Below, in pieces: positions 49,110-59,677 of a DNA stretch of 64,000 bases. The translations under genes were made by a program, and so were the position numbers. Source of the stretch: Colius striatus (taxonomy: Eukaryota > Chordata > Aves > Coliiformes > Coliidae); assembly GCF_028858725.1 (NCBI RefSeq), contig NC_084790.1, positions 83,842,506 through 83,906,505 of the forward strand, written 5' to 3'. The notes under the pieces are model-generated. The model had not been told where the DNA came from. It worked only from the letters and a program-made list of their open reading frames with translations, and searched no databases. Numbering within the stretch: position 1 is the first letter of the stretch; every line of letters starts with the position of its first letter.

Positions 49110-49660
49110 ACAGAATCATTTCTGTTGAAAAAGACTTTTAAGATCATTTTGTCCAAGCCCTCCCCTTACTGCCAAACCCACCACTAACCCGTGTCCCTCA
49201 GCACCTAAGCTCCATGGCTTTGCAATAGCTCCAGGGCTGGGGACTCCCCCACCTCCCTGGGCAGCTTGAACAGGGGCTGACAACTCAAGTTCTTCCCAGA
49301 CTCCAATCTAAACTTCTCCAGGGGCAACTTGAGCCCATTTCCTCTTGTCATGTAGGTTGGGAGCAGAGACCGACCCTCCCCACCACAGCCTCCTGTCAGA
49401 AAGTTACACAGAGTGCTCCTGTCTCCCCTCGGTCTCCTCTAGGCTGAACACCCCCATTCCTTCAGCTGCTCCCCATCACACTTGTGCTTCAGCCCCTTCC
49501 CCACCTTTGTTGTCTGGCTGAGGACACGCTCCAGCCCCTCAGTGTCCCTCTGGCAGTGAGGAGCCAAGAACTGGACACAGAACTCGAGGTGCAGCCTCCC
49601 CAGCGCCGAGTACAAGGGGACAGTCGCCTCCTTGGCCCTGCTGCTCACACTATTTCTGAT
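49110..49660 (-). mobile_element. CR1 LINE, left (3') part, split by an LTR
   Basis: Reverse-oriented CR1 starting at its 3' terminus (TCACAGAATCATTTCTGTTG) and running through AACTTCTCCAGGGGCAACTT, CTCGGTCTCCTCTAGGCTGA and TCAGCTGCTCCCCATCACAC to CTCACACTATTTCTGAT. It continues at 50104 after the LTR: the interrupted phrase 'ATTTCTGAT|ACAGGCCAGGAG' is one continuous CR1 sequence. Confidence 0.9.
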
Positions 49661-50098
49661 TGTCCTGGTTTTGTCCAGCCGGGGACAAAGTGCCACGAGG
49701 GTGCTCACTCACTCCTCCCCCTCCCGGTGAAACGGGGAGGGGAACCAGAGGCAAAGGGGGAAAACCCGCGTGGGTTGAAATAAGAACAGTTTAATAGAAC
49801 AACAATAAGAAGAAACAAGTTCAGGAAAAAACCCAGTTCTAACAGTAAATGAGGAGATATACAAAGGAATGGTGCGTGCTGCAGCTGCTCACCACCCGGG
49901 ACTGACTCGACCGCTCCCAACTGGCAGCCGATCCCACGCTCCCACAGCGCTGCCCCCGACTAGCTCCCTGCCTATATGTACTGGGCATGACATCAGTATG
50001 GTATCAAATACCTGTGGCCAGCCTGGGTCAGCTGCCCATGCTGTGCCCCTTCCTGCTTCCTCATCAAAGTTAACTTTATCCCAGTGCAAACCAGGACA
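49661..50098 (-). mobile_element. Solo ERVL-type LTR with 5-bp target duplication
   Basis: 438 bp bounded by perfect inverted ends TGTCCTGGTTT...AAACCAGGACA and flanked by CTGAT at 49656-49660 and again at 50099-50103. Read on the minus strand it has the order of avian ERVL LTRs: a TGACGTCA-like/TGATGTCATGCCC block, a TATA-like ACATATAGG (complement of 49972-49980), an ATTAAA signal (complement of 49790-49795), and a CAACCCACG...GGGAGGGG 3' segment. There are no internal retroviral genes, so it is a recombined solo LTR. It is inserted into an older CR1. Confidence 0.92.
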
Positions 50099-50103
50099 CT
50101 GAT

Positions 50104-50375
50104 ACAGGCCAGGAGCCCTTGGCCTTCTTGGCCCCCTGGGCACGCTGCTGGCTCATGTTGAGCCGCCTGTCGATTAACACCCCCAAGCCCTTTCCTGCCA
50201 GACACCTTTCCAGCCCCAGTGCCCCCAGCCCGTAGCGGTGCCTGGGGTTGGTGCGGCCCAAGTGCAGAACGTGGCACTGGGCCTTGTTGACCCTCATGCG
50301 ATCGGCCTCGGCCCATCGCTCCAGCCTGACCAGGGCACTCCCAAGAGCCTCCCTGGCCTCAAGCATTTCTGCCCA
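50104..50375 (-). mobile_element. CR1 LINE, right (5') part, ORF2 end remnant
   Basis: Continuation of the CR1 at 49110-49660. On the minus strand it encodes the familiar CR1 ORF2 C-terminal region: a [23 protein letters not shown] stretch followed by a [20 protein letters not shown] stretch. The element is 5'-truncated near 50375. Confidence 0.9.
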
Positions 50376-50476
50376 GCTTACATCTTCCTACACACCGCGG
50401 TCCTTCAGGCACTCCTTCGTACCAGTATTTTTCCAACTGCATCTCCTTGTTCCACCCTCACAGTTGTTTTCTTTGG

Positions 50477-50850
50477 ACAACAAACTAACCATGAGCCAGC
50501 AATGTGTGTCGTGGCCAAGAAGCCAATGGCATCCTGGGATGCATCAAGAAGTGTGGCCAGCAACTCAAGGGAGGTTCTGCTCCCTCTCTCCTCCGCCCTG
50601 GTGAGGCCTCATCTGCAGTCCCATGTCCAGTTCTGGGCTCTCCAGCTCAAGAGGGTCAGAGAACTGCTGGAGAGAGTCCAGTGCAGGGCCAGCAAGATGA
50701 TCAGGGGACTGGAGCATCTTTCATATGAGGAAAGACTCTGGGAACTTGGGCTGTTCAACCTGGAGAACAGAACACTGAGGGGGGTTCTTATCAATGCTGG
50801 ATGAGATCTGGAGGTCCCTTCCAAACTCCACCATTCTAGGATTCTGTGAT
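50477..50850 (+). mobile_element. CR1 LINE fragment with internal deletion
   Basis: From CATGAGCCAGCAATGTGTGT through ATGATCAGGGGACTGGAGCA and GAGGGGGGTTCTTATCAATG, then jumps directly to the terminal GGAGGTCCCTTCCAAACTCC and GGATTCTGTGAT. Compared with the copy at 51478-52637, about 260 bases before the 3' terminus are missing. It lies head-to-head with the CR1 to its left. Confidence 0.88.
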
Positions 50851-51477
50851 TTACTTTAATCTCTGGTGCAAATAAGGTGAACACTTTCCTTTTGTCGAAA
50901 CTGAACAGGAGATGAGGATCCAGCCCCTACCACGTCTATGTCTTGATACCAGGGAGTTTATGAAAGTATAAATAGATTCCTGATAGATTCACAACCACTG
51001 ATACATAAATGCTGCTGGGAAGTTTTCTCTTGGTTAGTCATCTGGATTTGCAATGCAGTTTAATGTTGGTACTGAGTTGCACCTACTCTGAAGTAGAGAT
51101 CTTTCAGACTGTAAATCTTGGGACAATACAGGAGTAGGTAGGAGAAGAAAACTGAAATTTCAGCAGCTTTCGGGGAACCCAGCACAACCACATCAGCAGT
51201 GGGAAAAGAAACAGGTAAGAGTTCCCCATCAAATTCATTTTTCATTGCTGTAGGTGATGCAAATGGAATACAGAACTCGTGGAGTCCAATTAGTGCCTTT
51301 TCCAGGGAGGTTCCTGCATCTGCCTCTGACAAAATGCCATCTCCTGCAGGTGAAGATCACCTTGGCAGGGAGGGCTAAGAGCTGCTCTGCAGCACAGGCT
51401 GGAGTTAAACCACAGCAACAGCTTTTGCCTAGCCTGTGTTCAAGGACACCCAAATCTTTCCTAGTTCCTTTCTGCCA

Positions 51478-52637
51478 GGTGGATGTCATCTACCTTGACT
51501 TCAGCAAGGCTTTTGACACTGTCTCCCACAACATCCTCATCAGAAAGCTCAGGCAGTGTGGCTTGGATGAGTGGACAGTGAGGTGGATCGAGAGCTGGCT
51601 GAATGACAGAGCCCAGAGGGTGGTGATCGATGGCACAGAGGCGAGTTGGAGGCCTGTGGCCAGTGGAGTTCCACAGGGATCGATTCTGGGCCCAGTCTTG
51701 TTCAACATCTTCATCAACAACCTGGATGAGGGGACAGAGTGACCCTCAGCAAGTTCCCTGCTGGCACCAAACTGGGAGGACCGGCTGATTCCCCAGAAGG
51801 CTGTGCTGCCATTCAGAGGGATCTGGACCGGCTTGAGAGTTGGGCAGGGGGGAACCTCCTGAGGTTCAAGAAGGACGAGTGCAGAGTCCTGCATCTGGGA
51901 AGGAACAACCCCCTGCACCAGTACAGGCTGTGGGTCGAACTGCTGAAGAGCAGCTCTGCAGAGAGAGACCTGGGAGTCCTGATTGATAATAAACCGACCA
52001 TGAGCCAGCAATGTGCCCTCGTGGCCGAGAAGCCAATGGCATCCTGGGATGCATCAAGAAGAGTGTGGGCAGCAGGTCAAGGGAGGTTCTTCTCCCCATC
52101 TACTCTGCCCTGGTGAGGCCTCATCTGGTGCTCTGTGTCCAGTTCTGGGCTCCTCAGCTCAAGAGGGACAGGGAACTGCTGGATAGAGGCCAGTGCAGGG
52201 CCACCAAGATGATCAGGGGACTGGAACATCTTTCATACGAGGAAAGGCTGCGGGAACTGGGGCTGTTTAGTCTGGAGGAGAGGAGACTGAGGGGAGATCT
52301 TATTAACATTTATAAATATCTAAAGGGTGGGTGTCAGGAGGTTGGCACATCCCTTTTTTCTATAGTAGCCAGCAACAGGACAAGGGGTGATGGGATGAAG
52401 CTGGAACACAAAAGTTCCACTAAAAAGTAAAAAAAAAGCTATTTCATTGTTCAGGTGAGGGAGCCCTGGCACAGGCGGCCCAGAGGGGTTGTGGAGGCTC
52501 CTTCCTTGGAGGTCTGCAAGACCTGCCTGAACATGTTCCTATGCGACCTGATCTAGGTAAACCTGCTTCTGCAGGGGGGTTGGACTAGATGATCTGTAAA
52601 GATCCCTTCCAACCCCTACCATTCTGTGATTCTATGA
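51478..52637 (+). mobile_element. CR1 LINE, 1.16 kb, ORF2 (reverse transcriptase) remnant and 3' end
   Basis: The longest CR1 in the window. It starts in the reverse-transcriptase domain with [18 protein letters not shown] (51484 onward) and the [20 protein letters not shown] block, continues through the C-terminal LGRNN...[17 protein letters not shown] region and [20 protein letters not shown], and ends with CCTTCCAACCCCTACCATTC and TGTGATTCTATGATA. It is inactive: a frameshift occurs at about 51741, and the catalytic FADD of the RT core reads FPAG (51750-51761). It is 5'-truncated as is typical. Confidence 0.93.
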
Positions 52638-53454
52638 TAAAAATAGAGACTTTCCATTGCTTCCTTGCTAATGCCTCTTTCCCAGTGCTGACACATGCAG
52701 ATTTCATTACCTGCATTGTGAAATATTCTTGGTTTTTTGCCCCTCATCATTACAGCTATAGGCCTCTGAGTGCCCCAGCATTTGGCAGCACAGATCCTCA
52801 GAGGAGGCTGCCATTTCAAAGCAGGGTGCATCCAAATCCGCCTTCTGGGGTTGTAGAGATGAAGGAGATGTTTATCTGGGTCCTGTAAACCCAAAGAGGA
52901 GCTTTCAAGTCAGCTGGTTGGGCTGGAGTGATGCTCTTCAGATCCTAATGGGAAATGTGCCACCGGTGTTCCGTGTTCTCACTCAAAGCTCATCTTACCT
53001 GGCACAGGATATGACAGATTCAGGAAAGGGTAATTTTCCTGCTTTTCCACATGATTACACTTCCCATTCAGGCCCATTTATTCTCACTCTTCCTGGACAG
53101 TGTGTGACAAACCCACCAGTTACAAATCACCGGCCGAGTGCCTGGGATATGTTTTCTGACGCCTCCCTAACACTTCCCTTCTGCTCATGTTTTACAGCTC
53201 CAACGGGGTCGGCCAGCTGCACAAAAAGCCAAGGAGAAGCATTCATGTGCTGGAAACCACCTCCTTGGCTGGGCTTTCCTCCTTTTCTTGGTCAGCAGCA
53301 CATCCCAAAGGGAGGATAATCCCTCCTCATCTCTCTATTGCTCAGAGCAGCAGGAGGGAACAACATCTTAAGTGGTTTTGCTCTTAAGTAAAGTGATGTT
53401 AGTGAATGAATAGATTTGGGGGAGGTGACGGTTCTGAGCATTTGTGGTTGGCTG

Positions 53455-53756
53455 AAGGTGAGGGACTGCACTTGCTCAGCTTCTCATCTGGTGGTGAGGT
53501 GGGGATTGGCCTCTTCTACCAAGCAATGAGTGACAGGACAAGAGGAAATGGGCTTAAGTTGTGCCAGAGGAGGGTTAGCTGGGAGATGAGGAAGAACTTT
53601 TTCCCTGACAGGGTTGTCAGCTCCTGTCCCAGGCTGCCCAGGGAGGTGGGGGAGGCCCCACCCCTGGAGCTATTGCAAAGCTGAGGTGCTGAGGGGAGGG
53701 CTTTGGACTCAATGATCTTCACGAACTTTTCCAGCAAAACCCATTCTATGATTTGA
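53455..53756 (+). mobile_element. CR1 LINE 3' fragment (different subfamily)
   Basis: GGGATTGGCCTCTTCTACCA, GTGACAGGACAAGAGGAAAT, TTAAGTTGTGCCAGAGGAGG, AGGCTGCCCAGGGAGGTGGG and TTGGACTCAATGATCTTCAC to CCATTCTATGATTTGATGA. This matches the CR1 subfamily with 'CTCAAGTTGCGCCAGGGGAG' and the '...AACGATTCTATGATTC' terminus, distinct from the other copies here. Confidence 0.88.
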
Positions 53757-56700
53757 TGACTTCTGTTGCACAGGAGTGGGGTAGGATCGAGGGATCCTCC
53801 CAGCACAAGAATGGGACCCGTGGGAGTGGGATGTCATCAAGGCCAACTGGTGAATGACTCCTGATCTGCTTCTCCACCTTCTCCTCTTGCCTCTGGAGGG
53901 GATCCTCAAGCCCTGGGCAGAAGGGTCATCCCTGGTACGGTGGAGCAATTCAGCCAAATCCTTGGCTTGTAAACACAACTCTGGTGGGGATGGTCTCTGA
54001 TGGTTCTCAATGAAGGTGAGAGACAGGCTATGCTTGTCTCTTGAGAATCATCTGAAGTAGGAGAAGCTGCAGCTTTGGTTATTTTGTCAGCTCATTTTTG
54101 TTTCTGATGGTTCTTTGTGCCTGCTGGGTCTTTCCTCAGACTGTTAGTGCCACGTTTCCAGTACCATGCTGAACATTAGGCTGGAGAGGTAGTGATGGGA
54201 GCTCACCCTTGGTCTGTGCAAGGACCAGAACTTTTCAGATAACCATTTCCATCTCTGGACATGTAAGAGGTGGAGATTATCCAGACAAAATCCTGACAAA
54301 CGATCAGACGTGAGAGCCGTGGGCTTGTAGAAGCACCCCATGTCTGTGCTTTGCCCAACCAACCTCCCAAATACCTCTCATTAAAAAAAGTCCCTGAAAC
54401 GATGAAAACTCCAATCACTGGGAGTCACTGTGTGTCCACAAACCGTGTCAGGCCTGGGAAAAGGCAGACGTGGGGACAGAAGCACGTAGGGGAAGCAGTG
54501 TGAATATGATCTGACCTTCCCCAGGTACTCGGGGCCGGGCAGAGGTTTGCTCCCACAACCCCAGGACGTACTAAATAACCAGACACCCAACCCATCTCTT
54601 AACACCTCACACAATCTTGTGGCTTTTTCGTGTCTGTTGGCTCCAGGGGAGGTGTGAAGCTGCTCAATTGATCATGCATTACTTAGGCTGGAGTAAGCAG
54701 ATGCCTTCCCTTGAATAATTGAAGATGGGGTGTTTAACAGTGCTGATGCACTCATTTGCCACGGATGTGTTGTAGGTGTATCCTTCCCGACAAGCATCAG
54801 AGCCCCAGTGCAGCCCTTGGACTCCTTGTGCAGCCAAGCCCAGCCCCCACCTCAGACCCTGACACATGACGTCTGGGATGTGATTAAGGGACTGGAGAGC
54901 AGTGTGCTGGCCTTCACCTGCTACAAGGAGGTATAAAACTCTTCACAGTATTGTTCTTCATTCGAGTTTTACTTTTTCACCATTTTCATCAGTCAGGTTG
55001 GGTTCCCCTGTATTTGTAGGCGATTGTGCCCTGCAGAGGTGGGGAGGTGTGTGCAGGTGGTCTTTGAGGTAACCCAGGGTAGACTCGAGAGTTCAGCAGT
55101 GAGAAGGTGAAGGGCAAGCTGGGGATTTAAGAAACCAGGAGCAGAAGTCAAAGCACAATGAGAAAATCCTAATGAAAAGAGGGATACCTTCAAAAGGCAG
55201 CATGCCTCAGACAAGACCTGTCAAGTTGAAAATGCTGTTTAGTTCACCTCCTCCATTGCAAAACAAGGATGAGCCCCTGGTGCACACCTGAATGTCCTCC
55301 ACACCTCCTGGAAGCATTTGAGGACCTTTCCCGTGGCTGGGTTGCCACTAAAACGCAGTATCAAACCATTAAAAGCCTCGTCCCGCTTGGAGATATGGAA
55401 CCGCTGGCTCCTTGCACAATCTGTCGTTCCTCCAGCTGCTGGTTAAGAGGAAGACAGGGTAATTTTTAAAGCAGTCCCACCTGGGCACAGCACAAGGCAG
55501 GGAACATACTTTCCAGGAGGGTCTGGGCTCCCTGACTGCCAAAAAGATGTTTCTGTAATGATTTACACTCTGTTTTCGGAGGGGTGATGCTGAGCTTCCA
55601 TAGCCAACGTGAGGGAGGCCTTGCCCTGGACCAGCACTCACAGCTTGTGCAGGAGTAGAGCAAAACTCTAAAATGCTCAGAAAAGTTCTCAAAACCACTT
55701 CAAAATCTTTAAACCTGCATCCTCCTCTTCCCTGTGCCCTGGGGAGAATCCCTCAATTCCTGGTGCTCCAGGCTGAGGCTGACCCGCTCCCCATCCCACG
55801 GAAAGGCTGAGTGGAGGCGTGTGGGTGGAGGTAAGGACTATCAGCAGCATCTGGTCTGCGAGGGAGGAAATATTAATGATTTTTAAAGCAATTTGGCCAC
55901 TGACATTTTGGCTGAGGAAGCCCGGACTGGAAGCAGCCCATGGGAAGGCACTAGATGGCACCAAAGCCGGAGGATACAGGCTGTGTCTGCCATCGCCGCA
56001 TCCCCTAGGATAGGGAAAAGTGCCTCCAAAAACAGGCAAAAAGGTCAAAACACTGATTTGCAATAATTTGTCTGATCATGCTGGGCTCATCACCTTGCCC
56101 AGAGTCTGCCCATCCAGCCAACAGAGAAACAGGCTGTGGGAAGGGCCAAAGAAATCAAATCATCCACATGTAATGCCGAAATTAAATTACTCAGACATTA
56201 TTTTGAGGTAATTAGCCACTGATGAGTCCAAAGGAGGGTGGTTTCTCAGGGTATCAAGCCCGGGATCTGGAAATGTGGACAGGAGCCATCAGCCTTGCCT
56301 TATTGTTGGCTACCACAAAGCCACCTTGAGACTAAAGAGTGGATTTCGAGAAATAAAATACTGCAGTGTTGCTGATTAGTGGCAGAACTGACAGGGTTTT
56401 GCAGCAAGGATGTTTTGCTGCTGAGGATGATGCCAGGAGAGGGCTTTCCTTTCACCCTGACTTCCGTATCGGCTGCGGCTGCATCCCAAAGGTGCTGCCA
56501 CAGGGAGCTGGTGGAATGCTGGGATGGGGACAGCATTGGGGGACCACCAAGGAAAACACAACAAAACCTCTGCTCCCCAAAAACAGGAGGAGGATGGAGA
56601 GAAAGGATGAATTTGGGGTTACCCTTCTTGAAACAGGATGATCTGAGATATCCTAAAGCCTAATCACTGCTTTCTGCGTGGTTGGTGTTGGGGATGTGTT

Positions 56701-56921
56701 TGTAAAGGTGTAATTCAAAGGAAGTGTTTAATCAGCCCCAATATCCTGCTCTGAACTCGGTGCAGTGAAGCATTGCCAGCTCCCATTTTGCAACAAATAT
56801 CAAATGGCTTCGGGAAAATGACTTCATTTCGTTGGTTGCCATACCCATACCAGTGGAGAACGAAATCCTTGGAAGGAAAAGAGACCAATTTTAGCAGAGT
56901 GATGAGACGTAAACGGGGCCA

Positions 56922-57086
56922 TCACAGAATTGTTTCTTTTGGCAAAGCCATTTAAACTCCTTGGGTCTACCCATTCCCCCAGCACTGCCACAGCCACCAC
57001 TAACTCATGTCCCTCTGCCCCACAGACACACAGCTTTGGGATCCCTCCAGGGATGGGGACTGCACCACTGCCCTGGGCAGCCTGGG
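56922..57086 (-). mobile_element. CR1 LINE, left (3') part, split by an LTR
   Basis: TCACAGAATTGTTTCTTTTG start, CCAGCACTGCCACAGCCACC, and CCCTCCAGGGATGGGGACTG to CCCTGGGCAGCCTGGG, a reverse-oriented CR1 3' region. It resumes at about 58231 after the LTR. Confidence 0.75.
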
Positions 57087-58230
57087 TGTGGTGATTTAGC
57101 CATGTGTCCACCAAGTCATAATATCACTCCCCTCCCAATCTGGATTGGAGAGAGAGAGAGAGAGAAATATAACGAGCACTTTGTGAGTTAAGCCAAGGAG
57201 GTCACTCAGCAATTAGTGTCAGGGGCAAAACAGACTCAACGTGGGGAGAAAAAGTTTTGATTTATTAAAGGAGCAATTAGAATGGGGAGATGAGAAATAA
57301 AACTGAATCATAAAACACCTCCCCCCACCCCTCCCTCTGCCCAGGACTGTCCTTCCTTCCCCCCAGCAGCGCAGGGGATGGGGGACGGGGGTTACGGTCA
57401 GTTCATCACAGATGGACTTTGCCGCTGCTGCTGCTCAGGGGGAGGCCTCCTCACACTTCCCACTGCTGCACTGTGGGGTCCCTCCCACGGGACACAGTCC
57501 CTCACCAACTGCTCCAGCGTGGCTCCTTCCCACGGGCTGCAGCTCCTCACACCCTGCCCCAGCACGGGGCCTGTCACGGGGCAGCTCCTCACACCCTGCC
57601 CCAGCGTGGGTCACCCACAGGAGAACAGTCCTTCAGGGACAGGCTGCTCCAGCCCGGGGCCCTCACGGCGTCACAAGCCCTGACAGCAACCCTGCTCTGG
57701 CCTGGGCTCCTCTCTCCCCACGGGCTCCCAGGCCCTGCCAGGAGCTCGCTCCAGGGTGAGCTTCCCACGCAGTCACAGCCTCCTTCAGGCACCCACCCGC
57801 TGCGGCGTGGGCTCCTCCACGGGCTGCCCGTGGGTCTCTGCTCCTCATGGCCTCCATGGGCTGCAGGGGCACAGCTGCCTCACCATGGGCTGCAGCACAG
57901 GGCACAGGGGAATCTCTCTGCCAGGGCCTGAGCACCCTCCTCCCCTCCTTCTCCACTCACCTTGGTGTGTGTGGAGATGTTTTCACAGTCTCACTCCCTG
58001 TTGCTGCTGCAGTTCAGCAACTTCTTCCCCTTCTCCAAGACGTTATTCCCAGAGGGGTTACCTCAGTCACTAACTGGCCAGGCCTGGGGCAGCTGTGGGT
58101 CCAGCTTAGACTTGCCTGGCATGAGCCCTGTGAGCTACAGGGGAAGCTTCTGGCAGCTCCTTGTTTAAAGAAGCCCTGTAGCTCCTCTGCTTCCAAACCC
58201 TGCCCCAGGCAAAACCACTTCACTGGGACA
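57087..58230 (-). mobile_element. ERVL-type LTR (long form), solo, inserted in a CR1
   Basis: About 1.14 kb. The left end TGTGGTGATTTAGCC and right end CACTTCACTGGGACA fit TG...CA LTR ends in reverse orientation, and the left end resembles the complement of avian ERVL 3' termini. It is homologous along its length to 10063-11135, with GCAAAACAGACTC, CACAGATGGACTTTGCCGCT, a GGGACACAGTCC block, and a distinctive CTGCAGCTCCTCACACCCTG-type internal repeat (two copies around 57540-57605). No internal viral genes are present. Target duplication is not convincing (GGG on both sides), and part of the host CR1 seems lost at the junction. The 170-codon frame inside is not a gene. Confidence 0.72.
57148..57165. 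repeat. (GA)n microsatellite
   Basis: GAGAGAGAGAGAGAGAGA inside the long LTR near its left end. Confidence 0.85.
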
Positions 58231-58450
58231 GGGATTGTCCTTAATCTCCAATCTAAACCTGCCCTGGTGCAACTTGAGGATGCTTCTTCTTGTCCTGTCA
58301 CTTGCAGCGCCAGAGCAGAGACTGACCTCCACTCTCCTGTCAGAGAGTGCTCATGTCTCCCATCAGCCTTCTCCTCTCCAGGCTGAACATCCCCAGTTCC
58401 CTCAGCTGCTCCCCAGCAGACTTGTGCTCGTTGCTTTTCTTTGAATGCAC
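58231..58450 (-). mobile_element. CR1 LINE, right part
   Basis: TCCAATCTAAACCTGCCCTG, GTGCAACTTGAGGATGCTTC, CTTGTCCTGTCACTTGCAGC, AGCCTTCTCCTCTCCAGGCT and CCCTCAGCTGCTCCCCAGCA are consecutive CR1 landmarks in reverse orientation. They continue the CR1 at 56922-57086. Confidence 0.85.
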
Positions 58451-59620
58451 AACCCCCCCATCCTCTTTGCTGCAATAAACTGCAACCCCTCTTGAAATGA
58501 GCTGGAGAGGGCTCTGGGTGGGTGCTGGGTCCATCTGAGCAGCAGTGAGCTCCCAAAAATCCCCACTCTTGGGGGAGGAGTTAAAAAACACCTCCTGCTT
58601 TCCACCAGAGAAAGTCCTAGGCTGTGTAACAGAAATCTGGCAAACCAGGGGCACACGTTTTCTTTTTCACCTTTGGATGTGATCTCACACAAAGCGCTTT
58701 CAAGAACCAGGAGCATCCTGCTTTCTTGTGCCCCACTTTGGTTTTGGTTTCTGTCACTCCCAGGCACAATTCAAGGTCAGGCTGTTTTCTAGCAGTGAAG
58801 GCTGTTACAGACCAGCCTGACTTGACTATCTCCAAGGTTTACTTGGGAGATGAGAAAATTCCTGAGCTAGTGGGCAGGGAAACAGACATCTCAGAGATAA
58901 TGTTGTTGCTGGAAACCAGAAGTTCTTGCTAGCTCTACAGTCAATCACTTTATTCTGTACAAGCCCAGTCCCATTCTGTGAGGGTGAGAGGATTTCTGCA
59001 CACTCTCCGTTGGAGTGTGTCTGAAAATCTTCCCCCTCTAGCAGGGATGGCCCTCAAGGTTACCCTCTGGAGCTGAGAGACAGAGAATCGCCCACTCTCT
59101 TTGATATGGGTGAATAACATCATTCCCCAGGAAATAAGTGTTCTCTATAAAATGAGCTACCTTGAAACTGTTAATTCAATCAGTAATAAGTAGCAGCCAC
59201 AGTACTAACATGGTGTACTAAGGGTTCCTCTGACCCACTGCCTACTAAAATAGAAATCTCTTATCCTGCTTGAAACTGTATGAAATACATTTGCAGTTCC
59301 AATGTTCATATTATTCTGTAAGTATAGATTTCTGTGTTGCTGTACCCTCACAGTTTGGCATCATCACCTTGAGGGCATGGGGAAAACATGGTTGTAGTGT
59401 GGTTGTATCACCACTGGCATCCAGATGTGCTGCCAAGGCAATCATTAACCAAAGAGCAGCTGAAGATCAGAAAACAATCAATGCCCCAGACTCTCATCTA
59501 GTGGGGATCACACTATCAGAATGACTCACTCCTACCAGGAGCAAGGCATCAGGTCTTTTCATACCATCAATCTTGTTGCTCTCCATTCTGATACAGCATG
59601 ACCTCTTAGGCTGGGAGACG

Positions 59621-59677
59621 TGGGGCTGGACTACATGATCTCTACAGGTCCCTTCCAACCCCTGCCATTCTGTGATG
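59621..59677 (+). mobile_element. CR1 LINE 3'-terminal fragment
   Basis: GGGGCTGGACTACATGATCT, CTACAGGTCCCTTCCAACCC and CTGCCATTCTGTGATG, the last 57 bases of a CR1, 5'-truncated. Confidence 0.88.

Noticed and set aside
50238..50804. 188-codon frame in the intergenic region
   Set aside because: It runs through an antisense CR1 into a sense CR1; its right part is translated CR1 ORF2 sequence.
51254..52430. Possible functional reverse transcriptase gene
   Set aside because: The frame is broken at about 51741, the catalytic FADD box is lost and the 5' part is absent. It is a dead CR1 fragment.
57378..58556. Frames of 100-180 codons in the 57.4-58.5 kb region
   Set aside because: They arise from the GC-rich internal repeats of the long LTR and from CR1 sequence on the opposite strand.
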